Part shown: positions 4,785-6,199 of the stretch, one piece after another
Numbering within the stretch: position 1 is the first letter of the stretch
Layout: each line of letters opens with the position of its first letter
NCBI GenBank assembly: GCA_030840665.1
Contig: JAVEEB010000319.1
Location: 1-6,199 of the forward strand
DNA: 6,199 nucleotides
Reading direction: 5' to 3'
From: Frankiaceae bacterium
GTDB lineage: Bacteria; Actinomycetota; Actinomycetes; JAVEEB01
Made by a program: the position numbers and the translations under genes
The notes under the pieces: generated by a model
The model's database searches: none
The model's input: the letters and a program-made list of their open reading frames with translations, nothing else
Told to the model about the DNA's origin: nothing

Positions 4785-5959
4785 TTCGGAAGTTTCCCGA
4801 CCACGCCGTCGACGAAGTAGTCGATCTTCTCGATCGTTGCGTAGTCGGGGATCGTGCCTGCGGGAATCTTGATCGTGCCGTCCTGGTCCTTGACCGGACC
4901 GGCGAACGGTGAACCATCCTTGGAGATGCGCGCCTTCGCGGCCTCCACCGCCGCCTTGGTGGCATCCGACACTGCAGGGCCGAACTTCGACTGCACGAAG
5001 GGGTTGTCGCCCGTCTTGTAGCCGACTCGGTAGTTCGCGTTGTACTTCGATCCCGTGAAGGTGCCCGCGAGCGCCGTCTTCACGATGTCGGTGTAGACCG
5101 GGCCCCAGTTCCACTCGGATCCGGTGATCCAGCCCTTCGGCGCGAGCGATGACGCGTCCGCGTGGTAGCCCACCGAGAACGCACCCTTGGCCTCGGTCGC
5201 CTTGATGATCGTCGACGTGCAGTCCTGGTGCTGGGTGATGACGTCAACGCCCTGCGAGAGCAGGCTGGCCGCGGCCTCCGCCTGCTTGCCGGGGTCGCAC
5301 CAGTTGGAGGTGTTGACGACGTACGTCTTCGCTGCCGGGTTGACGGACTGCGCGCCCAGTTCGAAGGCGTCGATGTTGTCGAGCGACTGGGAGATCGGGA
5401 ACGCGTACACGTAGCCCAGCTTGTTGGACTTCGTCGTCAGCCCCGCCGCCACGCCGGCCAGGTAGACCGGCTCGTAAACGGTGCCGAAGTAGGTGCCGAC
5501 GTTCGGGCCGATGGTCGTGCTGATGAAGTTGCCCTGTTGCACCACGGCGACATCCGGGTACTTGGCGGCAATCTTGACCGCGGCGTCGAGGTGCCCATAG
5601 CTGGTGGCGAAGATGATTTTCGCGCCCTTGCTGACCATCCCCTCCATCACGCGGAAGGCGTTGTCGTCCTCGGGAACGTTCTCCGCCGTGAGGACCTCGA
5701 GGTCCGGGTAAGCGGCCTTGACGGCCTGGCTGCCTTGGTAGGCGGCCTGGTTGTAGCCGAAGTCGTCCTTGGGGCCGACGAAGATGAAGCCCACCTTCTT
5801 GCTGTCCTTGCCCGGCCCGGCAGCCGCGGCCCCCGTCGCTGTGGACGTTGACGTGTTGGCGGCCTGCTTAGCCGCGCTTGCGCAACCGGTGAGCGTCAGG
5901 GCCAGCACGGACAACGTGACCGCGGCGACATGACGATGGCGTCGAATGGTGCTCTTCAT
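4781..5959 (-). CDS. BMP-family ABC transporter substrate-binding lipoprotein
   Basis: A 392-residue lipoprotein that should capture a small solute outside the membrane and deliver it to the ABC permease encoded upstream. The signal peptide has basic residues (KSTIRRHRH), a hydrophobic core and a lipobox LTGC with C26 as the lipidated residue. A serine/threonine/alanine-rich linker follows (27-53). The mature part begins KVGFIFVGPKDDFGYNQAAYQG (55-76) and has the features of the BMP (basic membrane protein, Med/PnrA-like) family: GAKIIFATSYGH (112-123), VGTYFGTVYEPVYLAGVAAG (154-173), GYHAD (264-268) and GWITGSEWNWG (276-286). Known relatives bind nucleosides or purine-like compounds. The start at 5959 has AAGGAG at good spacing. 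Its end overlaps the next gene by four bases. The neighbouring biuret-hydrolase-type enzyme suggests a ureide or N-heterocycle ligand, which is an inference. Confidence 0.92.
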   Translation of the reverse strand: MKSTIRRHRHVAAVTLSVLALTLTGCASAAKQAANTSTSTATGAAAAGPGKDSKKVGFIFVGPKDDFGYNQAAYQGSQAVKAAYPDLEVLTAENVPEDDNAFRVMEGMVSKGAKIIFATSYGHLDAAVKIAAKYPDVAVVQQGNFISTTIGPNVGTYFGTVYEPVYLAGVAAGLTTKSNKLGYVYAFPISQSLDNIDAFELGAQSVNPAAKTYVVNTSNWCDPGKQAEAAASLLSQGVDVITQHQDCTSTIIKATEAKGAFSVGYHADASSLAPKGWITGSEWNWGPVYTDIVKTALAGTFTGSKYNANYRVGYKTGDNPFVQSKFGPAVSDATKAAVEAAKARISKDGSPFAGPVKDQDGTIKIPAGTIPDYATIEKIDYFVDGVVGKLPK

Positions 5960-6042
5960 GCAATCTCCTTCATTGCGGACGCCGGGGTGGCGTGGGCGGG
6001 CGATGCACCGGTCGGTCCGGTACGGATGGGTGGACGTGTCAT
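5956..6042 (-). CDS. Possible 28-codon mini-ORF linking permease and binding-protein genes
   Basis: An ATG at 6042 overlaps the permease stop (ATGA). The frame runs 28 codons (MTRPPIRTGPTGASPAHATP..., ending AMKEIA) and stops in a TGA that overlaps the ATG of the binding-protein gene (ATGA again). The peptide is rich in proline, threonine and alanine and resembles no family I know. A GAGGG stretch lies about ten bases before its ATG. It contains the ribosome binding site of the next gene. It may be a coupling device, or chance in an otherwise untranslated 79-base spacer. Confidence 0.3.
   Translation of the reverse strand: MTRPPIRTGPTGASPAHATPASAMKEIA
5965..5970 (-). promoter_or_regulatory. 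Strong ribosome binding site of the binding-protein gene
   Basis: On the minus strand AAGGAG ends five bases before ATG 5959, the best Shine-Dalgarno match in this operon. It fits the usual need for more binding protein than permease. Confidence 0.75.
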
Positions 6043-6199
6043 GAACGGCTGCCCTCGAAGACGCGTTTGAGTTCCGCAGGCGCCGCCAGCAAGGTGCGCC
6101 GGCCGAAAACAGCCAGCACCAGCAGCGTGAGTGCGAAGGGAATCGCGTCGAGGGCGAACTGATTGAGGCCGTAACCGCGGGCCTGCAAGGCCGGCGACA
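6039..6199 (-). CDS. ABC transporter permease, C-terminal end (5' part outside the window)
   Basis: The last 52 codons of a minus-strand gene, open to the window edge; the codons begin at 6197. The translation includes LQARGYGLNQFALDAIPFAL, a hydrophobic helix TLLVLAVFGRR and the ending APAELKRVFEGSRS. A final helix followed by an FGRR-type basic turn and an APAxL tail is typical of the permease that accompanies BMP-family binding proteins (BPD_transp_2 / RbsC-like family). It lies 79 bases upstream of the binding-protein gene, on the same strand. The ATPase and the second permease expected of such a transporter would lie further upstream in the operon, beyond the window. Confidence 0.75.
   Translation of the reverse strand, partial: SPALQARGYGLNQFALDAIPFALTLLVLAVFGRRTLLAAPAELKRVFEGSRS

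Noticed and set aside
5162..5851. Plus-strand open frame of 229 codons opposite the binding-protein gene.
   Set aside because: Low-complexity valine/arginine/glycine-rich translation caused by codon bias on the opposite strand.

Overview
The window comes from a high-GC bacterium, almost certainly an actinomycete. The signs are strong GC bias at third codon positions, frequent GTG and TTG starts, a DtxR/IdeR/DmdR-type iron box, and a biotin synthase followed by a BsaP-type cysteine-rich domain, a family known from Actinomycetota. The genus cannot be fixed from the sequence. There are nine protein genes (two cut by the window edges) and one possible mini-ORF. No RNA genes, insertion sequences or CRISPR arrays were seen, and no stretch over 300 bases lacks a gene.

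Left part, plus strand (1-1814). The 3' end of bioB (biotin synthase) overlaps by one base a gene for a two-part protein. Its N-terminal part is a GNAT acetyltransferase domain and its C-terminal part is a cysteine-rich BsaP-like domain, the auxiliary protein actinobacterial BioB needs. Two small genes for two-helix membrane proteins of unknown function follow; the second appears to have its own promoter.

Middle part, minus strand (1789-3423). This is a two-gene iron-uptake operon. A near-consensus iron box sits just upstream of efeU, a ferrous-iron permease of the FTR1 family. The next gene encodes a lipoprotein with a Tat-type signal, an EfeO-type cupredoxin domain and a second cupredoxin-like domain without evident metal ligands. 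The M75 peptidase-like domain of classical EfeO and the EfeB peroxidase are absent here.

Right part, minus strand (3463-6199). This looks like one tightly packed operon, read from right to left: ABC permease (C-terminus only), a 28-codon mini-ORF, a BMP-family substrate-binding lipoprotein, a shortened isochorismatase-fold protein that has lost its whole catalytic triad, and an intact biuret-hydrolase-type cysteine hydrolase. Every junction is a 4-base ATGA or GTGA overlap. A perfect 13-bp inverted repeat lies just after the stop of the binding-protein gene. The likely role is import and hydrolysis of a small ureide such as biuret, with the dead paralogue as a possible partner or regulator. 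That pairing and the GNAT-BsaP fusion are the most interesting parts of the window.
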